From the NCBI GenBank assembly GCA_947589155.1, contig CANQBH010000001.1, positions 62,001-126,000 on the forward strand: a stretch of DNA of 64,000 nt, in the 5' to 3' direction. Position 1 is the first letter of the stretch. Each line of letters begins with the position of its first letter. Shown here piece by piece: positions 30,159 to 39,117 of the stretch. Under the pieces are notes generated by a model. It searched no databases. It was not told where the DNA came from and saw only the letters and a program-made list of their open reading frames with translations. Both the position numbers and the translations under genes were made by a program. Source of the stretch: an uncultured Lachnospiraceae bacterium. GTDB lineage: Bacteria; Bacillota; Clostridia; Lachnospirales; Lachnospiraceae.

Positions 30159-31598
30159 ATGGCGAACGATAAGAAACTGGTGGAGGAGATCACCTCCATG
30201 GAAGAAGATTTTGCCCAATGGTACACGGACGTCGTAAAGAAGGCGGATCTGATGGGATATTCCAGCGTAAAGGGCTGCATGATCTTCAAACCGGCGGGAT
30301 ATGCGCTGTGGGAGAACATCCAGCACGAACTGGACCGCCGCTTTAAGGAGACTGGCGTGGAAAACGTCTATATGCCGATGTTCATTCCCGAGAGCCTGTT
30401 GGAGCGGGAGAAGGAGCACGTGGAAGGCTTTGCCCCCGAGGTGGCGTGGGTGACGCACGGCGGGCTGAATCCGCTTCAGGAACGTCTCTGCGTGCGGCCG
30501 ACGTCGGAGACCTTATTCTGCGATTTCTATAAAGACGAGATCCGGTCCTACCGCGATCTCCCTAAGTTATACAACCAGTGGTGCTCCGTCGTGCGCTGGG
30601 AGAAGGAGACGCGTCCGTTCCTGCGTTCAAGGGAATTTCTCTGGCAGGAGGGACATACGGCGCACGCGACCGCGGAAGAAGCGCAGGAGAGGACGATCCT
30701 GATGCTCAAACTCTACGCCGATTTCTGCGAGGAATTTCTTGCGATCCCTGTCATCATGGGACGAAAGACGGATAAGGAGAAGTTTGCCGGCGCGGAGGCG
30801 ACGTATACGATCGAGGCGCTGATGCACGACGGGAAGGCGCTGCAATCCGGCACGAGCCACAACTTCGGCGACGGCTTCGCGAAAGCGTTCGGCATCCAGT
30901 ACGCCGACAAGGACAACCGTCTGAAATATGTCTACCAGACTTCGTGGGGATTGACGACGCGGCTGATCGGCGCGCTTATCATGGTGCACGGCGACAATTC
31001 CGGCCTCGTGCTGCCGCCTGCGGTGGCGCCGGTGCAGGCGGTCGTGATACCGGTCATGCAGCGGAAGGAGGGCGTGCTTGAAAAAGCGGCCGAAGTGGAA
31101 GAAATGCTGCGAAACGCGGGCGTGCGCGTGAAGACGGACGATTCCGACAAGAGCCCGGGCTGGAAGTACGCCGAACAGGAAATGCGCGGGATCCCGCTGC
31201 GCGTCGAACTCGGGCCGCGGGACATCGAACAGGGACAGGCCGTTGTCGTCCGCAGGGATACCGGAGAAAAAACGACGGTGGCTTTGGACGAACTGGAAAG
31301 CGCCGTTCCAAAACTGCTTGATACGATCCAGAAGGAGATGCTCGAGAGGGCGCGCGCGCACCGTGACGCGCACACCAAAGACGCCGTTACCTATGAAGAA
31401 TTTCAGGATCTGATCGGACGGCAGGTCGGTTTTGTCCGCGCGATGTGGTGCGGCGATCAGGCGTGCGAAGACAAGATCAAAGAAGATACCGCGGCCACGA
31501 GCCGGTGTATGCCGATGGAGCAGGAGAAGATCTCCGACGTATGCGTCTGCTGTCAGAGGCCGGCGAAGAAACTCGTGGTCTGGGGCAAGGCATATTAA
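30159..31598 (+). CDS. proS: Prolyl-tRNA synthetase (archaeal/eukaryal-type)
   Basis: [68 protein letters not shown]. Confidence 0.95.
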   Translation: MANDKKLVEEITSMEEDFAQWYTDVVKKADLMGYSSVKGCMIFKPAGYALWENIQHELDRRFKETGVENVYMPMFIPESLLEREKEHVEGFAPEVAWVTHGGLNPLQERLCVRPTSETLFCDFYKDEIRSYRDLPKLYNQWCSVVRWEKETRPFLRSREFLWQEGHTAHATAEEAQERTILMLKLYADFCEEFLAIPVIMGRKTDKEKFAGAEATYTIEALMHDGKALQSGTSHNFGDGFAKAFGIQYADKDNRLKYVYQTSWGLTTRLIGALIMVHGDNSGLVLPPAVAPVQAVVIPVMQRKEGVLEKAAEVEEMLRNAGVRVKTDDSDKSPGWKYAEQEMRGIPLRVELGPRDIEQGQAVVVRRDTGEKTTVALDELESAVPKLLDTIQKEMLERARAHRDAHTKDAVTYEEFQDLIGRQVGFVRAMWCGDQACEDKIKEDTAATSRCMPMEQEKISDVCVCCQRPAKKLVVWGKAY

Positions 31599-31599
31599 G

Positions 31600-32964
31600 A
31601 TGAAGATGGTATTACCGGAAGACGTCAAAAAGATCATAGAAAAACTGGAAGGTTGCGGACATGAAGCCTACGCGGTGGGCGGCTGTGTCCGCGACAGCAT
31701 TTTAGGGAAAACGCCGTCGGACTGGGACATTACGACGTCCGCGCCTCCGGAAAAGGTCAAGGAACTGTTTTTTCATACCGTGGATACCGGCATCGCCCAC
31801 GGCACCGTGACCGTTTTGCTTGGCGGCAGGGGATACGAGGTCACGACCTATCGGATCGACGGCGAGTATCGGGACGGACGCCATCCGAGCAGCGTCGCCT
31901 TTACGCCGCTCCTTGCGGAGGACTTAAAGCGCCGCGACTTTACGATCAACGCCATGGCCTATAACGAAAGAGAAGGCCTTGTGGATCTTTTCGGCGGCGC
32001 GCGCGATCTCAAGCAGGGCGTGATCCGCTGCGTGGGCAGCCCGCAGGAGCGTTTTTCGGAAGACGCGCTTCGGATGCTGCGGGCGCTGCGGTTCGGGGCG
32101 CAGTTGGATTTTGAGATCGAGCGGGAGACGTATCGGGCGATCGGCGAACTGGCTTCCCATATCACCGCGGTCAGCATGGAGAGGATCACGGTGGAACTGG
32201 TGAAACTTCTGACGTCGGAGCACCCGCAGCGCTTTCGCAGCGTTTACGAAACGGGTCTGACGGCGTATATCCTGCCGGAGTTCGACCGCATGATGGAAAC
32301 GCCGCAGAACACGAAGCACCACTGTTATACGGTCGGCGAACATACGCTGCGCGTCCTGCAAAACGTCGCGCCGCAAAAGGACCTGCGCCTCGCGGCGCTG
32401 CTCCACGACGTGGCAAAGCCGGAGACGCGGACAACCGATGAAAAAGGGCAGGATCATTTTTACGGACATCAGGAGCGCGGCGCGCAGATCGCGGTACGAA
32501 TCCTGCGCCGGTTAAAGATGGACAACGATACGATCGCGAAGGTGCGGGCGCTGGTGCGCTGGCACGACGAGCGTCCGGCGCAAAGCAGGAAAGCGGTCCG
32601 GCGCGCCATGGTGGCGATGGGGCCGGCGTGCTTTCCGGATATCTTCGCGCTCAAACGCGCGGACACGCTGGCGCAGAGCGATTACCGCAGGCAGGAAAAA
32701 CTCGCGGAAATCGACGCGTTTGAGAGGATCTGCGGCGAGATCCGACAGAGCGGCGAGTGCGTCAGCAAAAAGGATCTGCGGATCAACGGCAGGGATCTGA
32801 TGGCGCTCGGTATGCCGCAGGGCGAGAAGATGGGAGAACTTTTGCAGGAACTCTTTGTCATGGTCGTCGACGATCCGCAGAAAAACAACAAGGAATACCT
32901 GACGCGTCAGGCCTTATCCTATATCAAAAACCAAACGGGCCCCGACGGAGGCTCTCAGGCATAA
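31600..32964 (+). CDS. cca: CCA tRNA nucleotidyltransferase with HD domain
   Basis: YAVGGCVRDSILGKTPSDWDITTSAPPEKVK, RRDFTINAMAYN, ALLHDVAKPETRT. Confidence 0.93.
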   Translation: MKMVLPEDVKKIIEKLEGCGHEAYAVGGCVRDSILGKTPSDWDITTSAPPEKVKELFFHTVDTGIAHGTVTVLLGGRGYEVTTYRIDGEYRDGRHPSSVAFTPLLAEDLKRRDFTINAMAYNEREGLVDLFGGARDLKQGVIRCVGSPQERFSEDALRMLRALRFGAQLDFEIERETYRAIGELASHITAVSMERITVELVKLLTSEHPQRFRSVYETGLTAYILPEFDRMMETPQNTKHHCYTVGEHTLRVLQNVAPQKDLRLAALLHDVAKPETRTTDEKGQDHFYGHQERGAQIAVRILRRLKMDNDTIAKVRALVRWHDERPAQSRKAVRRAMVAMGPACFPDIFALKRADTLAQSDYRRQEKLAEIDAFERICGEIRQSGECVSKKDLRINGRDLMALGMPQGEKMGELLQELFVMVVDDPQKNNKEYLTRQALSYIKNQTGPDGGSQA

Positions 32965-32987
32965 AGTAAACGACCCCTTCATACAAT
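32958..32987 (+). promoter_or_regulatory. Candidate SigE-type sporulation promoter upstream of CotS-like gene
   Basis: GGCATAAA-14 nt-CATACAAT; the -10 matches the B. subtilis SigE consensus CATACAMT. Confidence 0.5.
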
Positions 32988-33030
32988 GAACAGAACGGAC
33001 AGTTATCTGTTGATGTGGAGGGGTTTTGTC

Positions 33031-34053
33031 ATGGCGGAGTGCGCAGAGGGAAAACAGAATGTCATACCGAGATACGGACAGGGGGAACATCTGTTGTATC
33101 GCTACGATCTCGAGATCGAATCTGTCGTTAAGGGACGGGGCAGCCTGATCGTGCGCGCCGCGGAAGGGACGTTCATGCTCCGCGAATTTCAGGGATCGGC
33201 GGAAAAGATCAGCGGGATCGCGCGCGTTTTGGAAGAACTTCAGTCATGGGATCCCGCCAACGAAAGGATCCTTCCCACAAAGGAAGGGGAACTCTGGGTC
33301 AGGGACGAAGACGGGCCGGCCTACCTTTTGAAGACCTACGCGGGCGGCAGGGAATGTGACGTCAAAAACCCGATCGAAGTCATGGAAGGAGCCAGAAAAC
33401 TCGCGGATCTTCATCTGGCGCTGCGGCAGGTGCATCCGGAAAAGCCGGAGGCGTTTCTGCTGGCGGAACACGAACTGGGCGAGGAGATCGGACGGCACAA
33501 CCGCGAACTGCGAAACGTCAGGAATTACATACGCAAAAAGAAAAAAGAAAATGAATTTGAAGAAATGTATGAAAAGGCCTACGGCTATTTCTACGAACAG
33601 GCGCAGCGGATTGAAGAATACGAACAAAGCCTGCGAAAGAAAGCGGACGGGATCAGGACGCAACTGTGCCACGGGGACTATCATCACCACAACGTTTTTG
33701 ACTGCGGGCAGCGAAGCCGCGTTTTGCACTACGAAAAGATGCGCATGGATCAGCCCGTGGCGGACTTATCCAAATATCTGCGCAAGGTCTTGGAGAAAAA
33801 CCGGTGGAACGCAAAACTCGGCGTCGGGATGCTTGCGGTGTACGAGCGCCTGCTGCCGCTGACGGAGGACGAGGAGAGGCAGCTTTATGTGAGGATGGCC
33901 TATCCTGAGAAATTCTGGAAGATCGCGAACCACTATAATAACAGCAAAAAAGCGTGGGCGTCCAAGCGCGACGGGGAGAAATTAAAACATCTTCTGGGCG
34001 TGGAACAGAGCCGTCAGGAATTTCTTGAAATATTGTATAATCGAAGGAATTAG
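33031..34053 (+). CDS. CotS-like spore coat / aminoglycoside-phosphotransferase-fold protein
   Basis: RGSLIVRAAEGTFMLREF, RTQLCHGDYHHHNVFDC Brenner-type motif; GGAGGGG precedes ATG 33031. Confidence 0.75.
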   Translation: MAECAEGKQNVIPRYGQGEHLLYRYDLEIESVVKGRGSLIVRAAEGTFMLREFQGSAEKISGIARVLEELQSWDPANERILPTKEGELWVRDEDGPAYLLKTYAGGRECDVKNPIEVMEGARKLADLHLALRQVHPEKPEAFLLAEHELGEEIGRHNRELRNVRNYIRKKKKENEFEEMYEKAYGYFYEQAQRIEEYEQSLRKKADGIRTQLCHGDYHHHNVFDCGQRSRVLHYEKMRMDQPVADLSKYLRKVLEKNRWNAKLGVGMLAVYERLLPLTEDEERQLYVRMAYPEKFWKIANHYNNSKKAWASKRDGEKLKHLLGVEQSRQEFLEILYNRRN

Positions 34054-34067
34054 TATATAATCTACTC

Positions 34068-35297
34068 ATGAAACGGACGTGGATCAGGAGGGCCGCCGTC
34101 CTGCCGCTTCTGGTGTTGCTGCTGTGCTGCGGCTGCTCAAAAAAAGAGGAACCGGAAGTCTTTACCGAACGGACGCCGGTGCAGCAGAAGGAAGAAGATA
34201 CGGCAAAGGAAACGGAGGCCGCGGAATACAGGCTGGAAGAACTGAATATGGCGGAAGGGACGATCACGATGCGCGCCCTGTCCTCCGGAAGGCGGGTGCG
34301 TTATTCCTACGATCTTGCGACCAAATTTTTAGACCGCTACGGAGAGAGGAGCAACGTCACCTGTTTTACGCCGGGGCAGATCGTACAGATCGGCGAAGCC
34401 ACGGAGCAGTCGGTCCTGCGCTCCGTCAGCCTGTCCGATCAGGTCTGGACGTACAGCGACATCACAAACTACGCGCTGGATCTTGAGAAAGGCGTCCTGA
34501 CGATCGGAAAGACGAAGTACCGGATCACGGGCAGTACGGAAGCCTTTTCCGATCTGGCGCAGATCTCGCTGGATCTGATCGGGAGCGACGATACGCTTTT
34601 GGTCATCGGCAAGGACAGGAACATCCTGTCCGTGGTCGTGACGACGGGGCACGGCTATCTGCAGTTTGTGAATACGGATCTTTTTCGGGACAGCCTTGTC
34701 TGTATCGGGAACCGCATTTATACCGTACTCACTGGAGATACCGTGATGGAAGTGCCGGAAGGCTCCTATGATATCACGGTGGCGAACAAGGGGTACGGCG
34801 GCACGGCGAATTATACCGTCGCGCGCAACGAGATCACGACGGTGGATCTGGATCTGCTGCGCGGGGAAGGTCCGAAGAAGTGCAGCATCACCTTTACGAC
34901 GGAGGTGGCGGATGCGCAGGTGACGGTGGACGGCACGCCGGTTCCGGTCGGACAGGCGCTCGAGGTGACTTACGGCGCGCATGTCCTGAAAGTGACGGCG
35001 CCGGGGTACGACGACTGGCAGAAGACGCTGATCGTCAATTCGCCGAGCGCGACGATCGCGCTGGATCTGGCGGACGAGGAAGAAGAGGAGGAAAGTTCCG
35101 GCGGCACGACATCAGGCGGAACGACGTCGGGCGGCACAACGTCGGGAAGCGCGTCCTCGAGCGGCACGTCTTCGGGCGGAACATCCTCGGGCGGAAGCGC
35201 TTCTTCTTCCGGCGCAGACGACGATGACGACGATACGGACGCCGAAGTGGATTATCTGACGACCATATCCGAAATGTTAGGGAACCTGTTGGATTGA
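34068..35297 (+). CDS. PEGA-domain lipoprotein with Gly/Ser/Thr-rich C-terminus
   Basis: LLLCCGCSKKE lipobox; PEGA-like VTVDGTPVPVGQALEVTYGAHVLKVTAPGYDDWQKTLIV; GGTTS repeats. Confidence 0.75.
   Translation: MKRTWIRRAAVLPLLVLLLCCGCSKKEEPEVFTERTPVQQKEEDTAKETEAAEYRLEELNMAEGTITMRALSSGRRVRYSYDLATKFLDRYGERSNVTCFTPGQIVQIGEATEQSVLRSVSLSDQVWTYSDITNYALDLEKGVLTIGKTKYRITGSTEAFSDLAQISLDLIGSDDTLLVIGKDRNILSVVVTTGHGYLQFVNTDLFRDSLVCIGNRIYTVLTGDTVMEVPEGSYDITVANKGYGGTANYTVARNEITTVDLDLLRGEGPKKCSITFTTEVADAQVTVDGTPVPVGQALEVTYGAHVLKVTAPGYDDWQKTLIVNSPSATIALDLADEEEEEESSGGTTSGGTTSGGTTSGSASSSGTSSGGTSSGGSASSSGADDDDDDTDAEVDYLTTISEMLGNLLD
35100..35144 (+). repeat. Three in-frame 15-bp repeats encoding GGTTS
   Basis: ggcggcacgacatca/ggcggaacgacgtcg/ggcggcacaacgtcg, followed by more degenerate Ser/Gly codons and an Asp run. 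Confidence 0.85.
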
Positions 35298-35319
35298 CAC
35301 ATACAAAAAGGAGAAGTTT

Positions 35320-37053
35320 ATGGACTACAAAGAACGGTACCAACAATGGCTGGACAGCGGCGACATCGACGCTGCCTCAAAAGACGAACTGCGCGCGATC
35401 GCCGGAGATGAAAAGGAGATTCAGGACCGCTTTTACACGGAACTGGAATTTGGAACGGCGGGCCTGCGGGGCGTGATCGGCGCCGGAACCAACCGTATGA
35501 ACGAATATACGGTGCGCAAGGCGACGCAGGGATTGGCCAACTACATCCTGAAAGTCGGCGGAAGCAGCCGCGGCGTGGCCATCGCCTACGATTCCCGCCA
35601 TATGTCGCCGGAATTTGCCGACGTTGCCGCGCTTTGTCTGGCAGCCAACGGAATCAAAGCCTATGTGTTTGAATCGCTGCGGCCGACGCCGGAGCTGTCC
35701 TATGCGGTACGTCGCCTCGGCGCGATCGCCGGTATCAACATCACGGCAAGCCATAATCCGCCGGAATACAACGGCTATAAGGTCTACTGGGAGGACGGCG
35801 CGCAGATCACGCCTCCGCACGACGGCGGCATAATGGAAGAAGTCAAAAAGATCACGGACTACGCCGTCTGCAAAAAAATGGACAAGGCCGAAGCCGAGGC
35901 GAAGGGGCTCTACCGCGTCATCGGCGCGGATATCGACGATCCGTACATCGCGGAATTAAAAAAACTCGTGGTGCATCAGGACGCAATCGACGCCGTAGGA
36001 AAAGACTTAAAGGTGGTGTATTCCCCGCTGCACGGCACCGGCAATATTCCGGTTCGCCGCGTCCTGAAAGAACTCGGTTTTACGCAGGTCTACGTCGTGC
36101 CGGAGCAGGAGAAGCCGGACGGCGATTTCCCGACGGTCAGTTATCCGAACCCGGAGGCGGCGGAGGCGTTCGCGCTGGGTCTTGCGCTGGCAAAAGAAGT
36201 GGATGCGGATCTGGTGCTTGCGACGGATCCCGACGCCGACCGGCTCGGCGTTTACGTAAAGGATGGCAGTATGGGCGAGTACCACTGCCTGACCGGCAAT
36301 ATGTCGGGCTGCCTGATCGGCGATTATCTGATCGGCCAGAAGAAAGAGCGCGAAGGGCTGCCGTCTGACGGCGCGTTCATCCGTTCGATCGTGTCTACGA
36401 ACATGGCGGACGCCATCGCCGGATATTACGGGATCGAACTGGTCGAAGTCCTGACCGGTTTCAAATTCATCGGACAAAAGATCCTCGAGTTTGAAAAGAC
36501 CGGCAAGGGAACCTATCTTTTCGGCATGGAAGAAAGTTACGGTTGTCTGCCGGGCACCTACGCGAGGGATAAGGACGCCGTGGCGGCGACCATGGCGCTG
36601 TGTGAAGCGGCCGCATACTACAAGACCAAGGGCATGACGCTCTGGGATGCGATGATCGGCATGTACGAGCGCTACGGCTATTATAAGGACAGTATCCTCT
36701 CCGTCACCTTAAAGGGCATGGAAGGGATTGCAAAGATCGGAGCGGTCATGCAGGCATTGCGGCAGAAGCCGCCGGAGAAGATCGGTGCTTACCGCGTGAC
36801 GGCTGTGCGCGATTATCAGAAGGATACGATCACAGAGACCGCGAGCGGAGAGGTGCGGCCGACGGGGCTTCCGGCTTCCAACGTGCTGTATTACGAACTG
36901 ACGGATGATGCGTGGGTATGCGTGCGCCCGTCCGGCACGGAGCCGAAGATCAAATTCTATTTCGGGATCCGCGGCGCGTCTCTGGAAGACGCCGACGCAA
37001 AAGAAGAAGAAATGCGCGGCGCGGTGGACGCTCTGGTGCAGGAACTCTTATAA
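35320..37053 (+). CDS. Phospho-sugar mutase (phosphoglucomutase PgcA-like)
   Basis: FGTAGLRGVIGAGTNRMNEYTVRKATQGLA, ITASHNPPEYNGYKVYWEDGAQ, ATDPDADRLG. Confidence 0.95.
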   Translation: MDYKERYQQWLDSGDIDAASKDELRAIAGDEKEIQDRFYTELEFGTAGLRGVIGAGTNRMNEYTVRKATQGLANYILKVGGSSRGVAIAYDSRHMSPEFADVAALCLAANGIKAYVFESLRPTPELSYAVRRLGAIAGINITASHNPPEYNGYKVYWEDGAQITPPHDGGIMEEVKKITDYAVCKKMDKAEAEAKGLYRVIGADIDDPYIAELKKLVVHQDAIDAVGKDLKVVYSPLHGTGNIPVRRVLKELGFTQVYVVPEQEKPDGDFPTVSYPNPEAAEAFALGLALAKEVDADLVLATDPDADRLGVYVKDGSMGEYHCLTGNMSGCLIGDYLIGQKKEREGLPSDGAFIRSIVSTNMADAIAGYYGIELVEVLTGFKFIGQKILEFEKTGKGTYLFGMEESYGCLPGTYARDKDAVAATMALCEAAAYYKTKGMTLWDAMIGMYERYGYYKDSILSVTLKGMEGIAKIGAVMQALRQKPPEKIGAYRVTAVRDYQKDTITETASGEVRPTGLPASNVLYYELTDDAWVCVRPSGTEPKIKFYFGIRGASLEDADAKEEEMRGAVDALVQELL

Positions 37054-37239
37054 ATGCCGTCATTCTTCCACAAAGAACCGCGGCGATATTGTGGAAAATG
37101 TCAAAAAGTGGGGAAACGTTGATTTTTTAGGTTTTTCTCCTTGACAACCGCAGACAAAACAAGTATAAATGTTAATGTAGTTATTTTGGAGGAACACCTC
37201 TGATATAATATCTTTATCATCCTAGAGGAGGAAGTTGAT

Positions 37240-37512
37240 ATGAACAAAACAGAATTAGTAGCAGCAATGGCCAGCAAGGCAGATCTTTCAAAGAAGGACG
37301 CTGAGGCAGCACTGAAGGCATTTACGGATGTTGTTGCAGAAGAATTGAAGAAGGGCGAAAAGATCCAGTTGGTTGGTTTCGGTACGTTTGAAGTATCTGA
37401 GAGAGCAGCAAGAACAGGCCGCAATCCGCAGACGGGCGCAGAGATGACCATTCCGGCATCCAAGGCTCCTAAGTTCAAGGCCGGCAAGGCATTGAAGGAT
37501 ATGATGAACTAA
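37240..37512 (+). CDS. hup: HU family DNA-binding protein
   Basis: [49 protein letters not shown]. Confidence 0.97.
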   Translation: MNKTELVAAMASKADLSKKDAEAALKAFTDVVAEELKKGEKIQLVGFGTFEVSERAARTGRNPQTGAEMTIPASKAPKFKAGKALKDMMN

Positions 37513-37532
37513 TTCATATTTTGTAAGATGTT

Positions 37533-37566
37533 CAGGCTCAGGACAAGTTGTCTTGAGCCTGTTTTT
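37533..37566 (+). terminator. Intrinsic terminator after hup
   Basis: CAGGCTCAGGACAA-GTTG-TCTTGAGCCTG then TTTTT. Confidence 0.85.
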
Positions 37567-37581
37567 ATTGCAGGAGGAAAG

Positions 37582-37821
37582 ATGAGATTAGACAAATTTT
37601 TGAAGGTCTCCCGCCTCATTAAGAGACGGACCGTAGCCAACGAGGCGTGCGACGCGGGGCGCGTGAGCGTGAACGGAAAGCAGGCGAAGGCGTCGCAAAA
37701 CGTCAAGGTCGGCGATGTGATCGAGATCGCTTTCGGCAACAAGACCGTGCGCGTCAAGGTGCTCGACATTCAGGAGACCACAAAAAAGGACGAGGCAAAA
37801 GAACTGTTCTGTTATCTGTAA
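37582..37821 (+). CDS. rqcP: S4-domain RNA-binding protein RqcP (YabO)
   Basis: MRLDKFLKVSRLIKRRTVANEACDAGRVSVNGKQAKASQNVKVGD; GGAGGAAAG RBS before ATG 37582. Confidence 0.92.
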   Translation: MRLDKFLKVSRLIKRRTVANEACDAGRVSVNGKQAKASQNVKVGDVIEIAFGNKTVRVKVLDIQETTKKDEAKELFCYL

Positions 37822-37834
37822 ATGGACGGCTTCC

Positions 37835-37864
37835 GTCATATTCCGCCGCCTGTTCTCATAGGAT
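37835..37864 (+). promoter_or_regulatory. Candidate SigE-type promoter for yabPQ
   Basis: GTCATATT-14 nt-CATAGGAT; -35 exactly matches the SigE consensus, -10 has two differences. Confidence 0.5.
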
Positions 37865-37899
37865 AGCGTATGGGAAACAAAGGAACGGAAGGGGAAAAG

Positions 37900-38184
37900 A
37901 TGGAAGAAAAACCAATGGCGGGCAGTCACAAACTGCTTCTGGACCGGCGCAGCAGGCTTGAGTTGAGCGGCGTTTTGGACGTGATCTCTTTTGATCTAAA
38001 GGAGATCCTGCTTGAGACCGCCGACGGGATGCTGACGATCAAAGGGAACGACCTGCATATGAACCACCTGTCGGTGGACAAAGGCGAAGTGAACGTGGAG
38101 GGGCGCGTGGACGTCCTGCAATATGCCGACGTCGTCTCCGCCAAGGCTGCCGGAGAACATCTGTTGGAACGCCTGTTCAAATAA
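37900..38184 (+). CDS. yabP: Sporulation protein YabP
   Basis: SHKLLLDRRSRLELSGVLDVISFDLKEILLETADGMLTIKGNDLHMNHLSVDKGEVNVEGRVDVL; ATG 37900 has GGAAGGGG upstream (ORF also open from ATG 37870). Confidence 0.9.
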   Translation: MEEKPMAGSHKLLLDRRSRLELSGVLDVISFDLKEILLETADGMLTIKGNDLHMNHLSVDKGEVNVEGRVDVLQYADVVSAKAAGEHLLERLFK

Positions 38185-38669
38185 TGCAGGTCTATTCGTT
38201 CGTCGTCCTGCAGGGAAAGGTTCTGGCGGAGATGTTCCTTCTCGGCATGGCGATGGGGCTTTTGTACGATCTGCTGCGGATCTTCCGCCGGCTGTTTCGG
38301 GTGAGCCGCCTTTTTGTGCAGGTGACGGATTTTTGTTACTGGCCGCTTGTCATCCTGCTGCTGTGGGAGATGCAGAATGAGACCGTGTACGGCGTTGTCA
38401 GATTTTGCCAACTGTTTTTTGTTGCCCTCGGGATGCTTTTCTATTATAGTATGATAAGCCGCTGGGTGATCTTTGCCGTTTACACGCCGATTCATTTTAT
38501 CGCTAAACAAATTGCGAAGATTTACCGATATATAGAAAGAAGGGCGGATCTTCTCCTTCAAAAAGCGGAAGGACGCCTGAACTCCGTAAAGCGGAAAAAA
38601 CTTGCAGGCAGGAAAGAAAAGCATGAAAAGAAATCCAACGAACCGGCGGAAAAAAAAGAGGCCGGCTAA
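38184..38669 (+). CDS. yabQ: Spore cortex biosynthesis protein YabQ
   Basis: Position after yabP; N-terminal TM region LAEMFLLGMAMGLLYDLLRIFRRLFR typical of YabQ. Confidence 0.85.
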   Translation: MQVYSFVVLQGKVLAEMFLLGMAMGLLYDLLRIFRRLFRVSRLFVQVTDFCYWPLVILLLWEMQNETVYGVVRFCQLFFVALGMLFYYSMISRWVIFAVYTPIHFIAKQIAKIYRYIERRADLLLQKAEGRLNSVKRKKLAGRKEKHEKKSNEPAEKKEAG

Positions 38670-38925
38670 CCGGAACTACATCTTCGCGATCTCGGTCATT
38701 CTGGTACTGGTGCTGTCCGTGCAGATGGCGCGCCTCTATCAGAAGAACAAAACGTACGAGTCGCAGGAAGACGCGCTGCGTCAGGAACTCGAGGAGGAGC
38801 AGGCCAAGGGGCAGGAACTTTCGGAATACGAGGAATACATCAATTCTCAGGAATATGTTGAGAACACGGCCAAGCAGAAACTCGGAATGATCTACAACAA
38901 CGAGATCATCTTTCGGGAAAAATAA
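38623..38925 (+). CDS. divIC: FtsB/DivIC family septum formation initiator
   Basis: Single TM plus coiled coil; YEEYINSQEYVENTAKQKLGMIYNNEIIFRE. Confidence 0.85.
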   Translation: MKRNPTNRRKKKRPANRNYIFAISVILVLVLSVQMARLYQKNKTYESQEDALRQELEEEQAKGQELSEYEEYINSQEYVENTAKQKLGMIYNNEIIFREK

Positions 38926-39036
38926 ACGGATCGCGGGAGGCGCGCCGAAAAAGGTGTCGCTTCCTGTGGTCTTTTTTTTATTTACGGAAAACGGAGCAGA
39001 GATTTGACGAAAGAAAAATCAAACTGCGGCTTTCCT

Positions 39037-39069
39037 TTGACAAATATTTTCCGCCGTCATCTCTATAAT
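39037..39069 (+). promoter_or_regulatory. Candidate Spo0A/SigA-type spoIIE promoter with 21-bp spacer
   Basis: TTGACA (39037-39042)-21 nt-TATAAT (39064-39069); 0A-box-like TGACGAA at 39005-39011, and TTTGACA overlapping the -35. Confidence 0.55.
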
Positions 39070-39117
39070 GCTTACGTCATCAGTGGACAAGTCCACGGAA
39101 TTTGCGGGAGGCGTATC

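Noticed and set aside
31432-31599. Extended N-terminus of cca overlapping proS
   Set aside because: The conserved protein begins at MKMVLPEDVKKII (31600), directly after the proS stop.
35085-35240. CRISPR-like or transposon repeat in the 35.1 kb region
   Set aside because: The repeats are short, contiguous and in frame, encoding a Gly/Ser/Thr linker; there are no spacers or mobile-element genes.
37528-37581. Upstream extension of the rqcP ORF to 37528
   Set aside because: The extension is encoded by the hup terminator hairpin; the strong RBS is at ATG 37582.
38926-38995. Strong terminator after divIC (GAAAAAGG...TCTTTTTTTT)
   Set aside because: T-run is present but the stem is short and mismatched; too weak to list as a feature.
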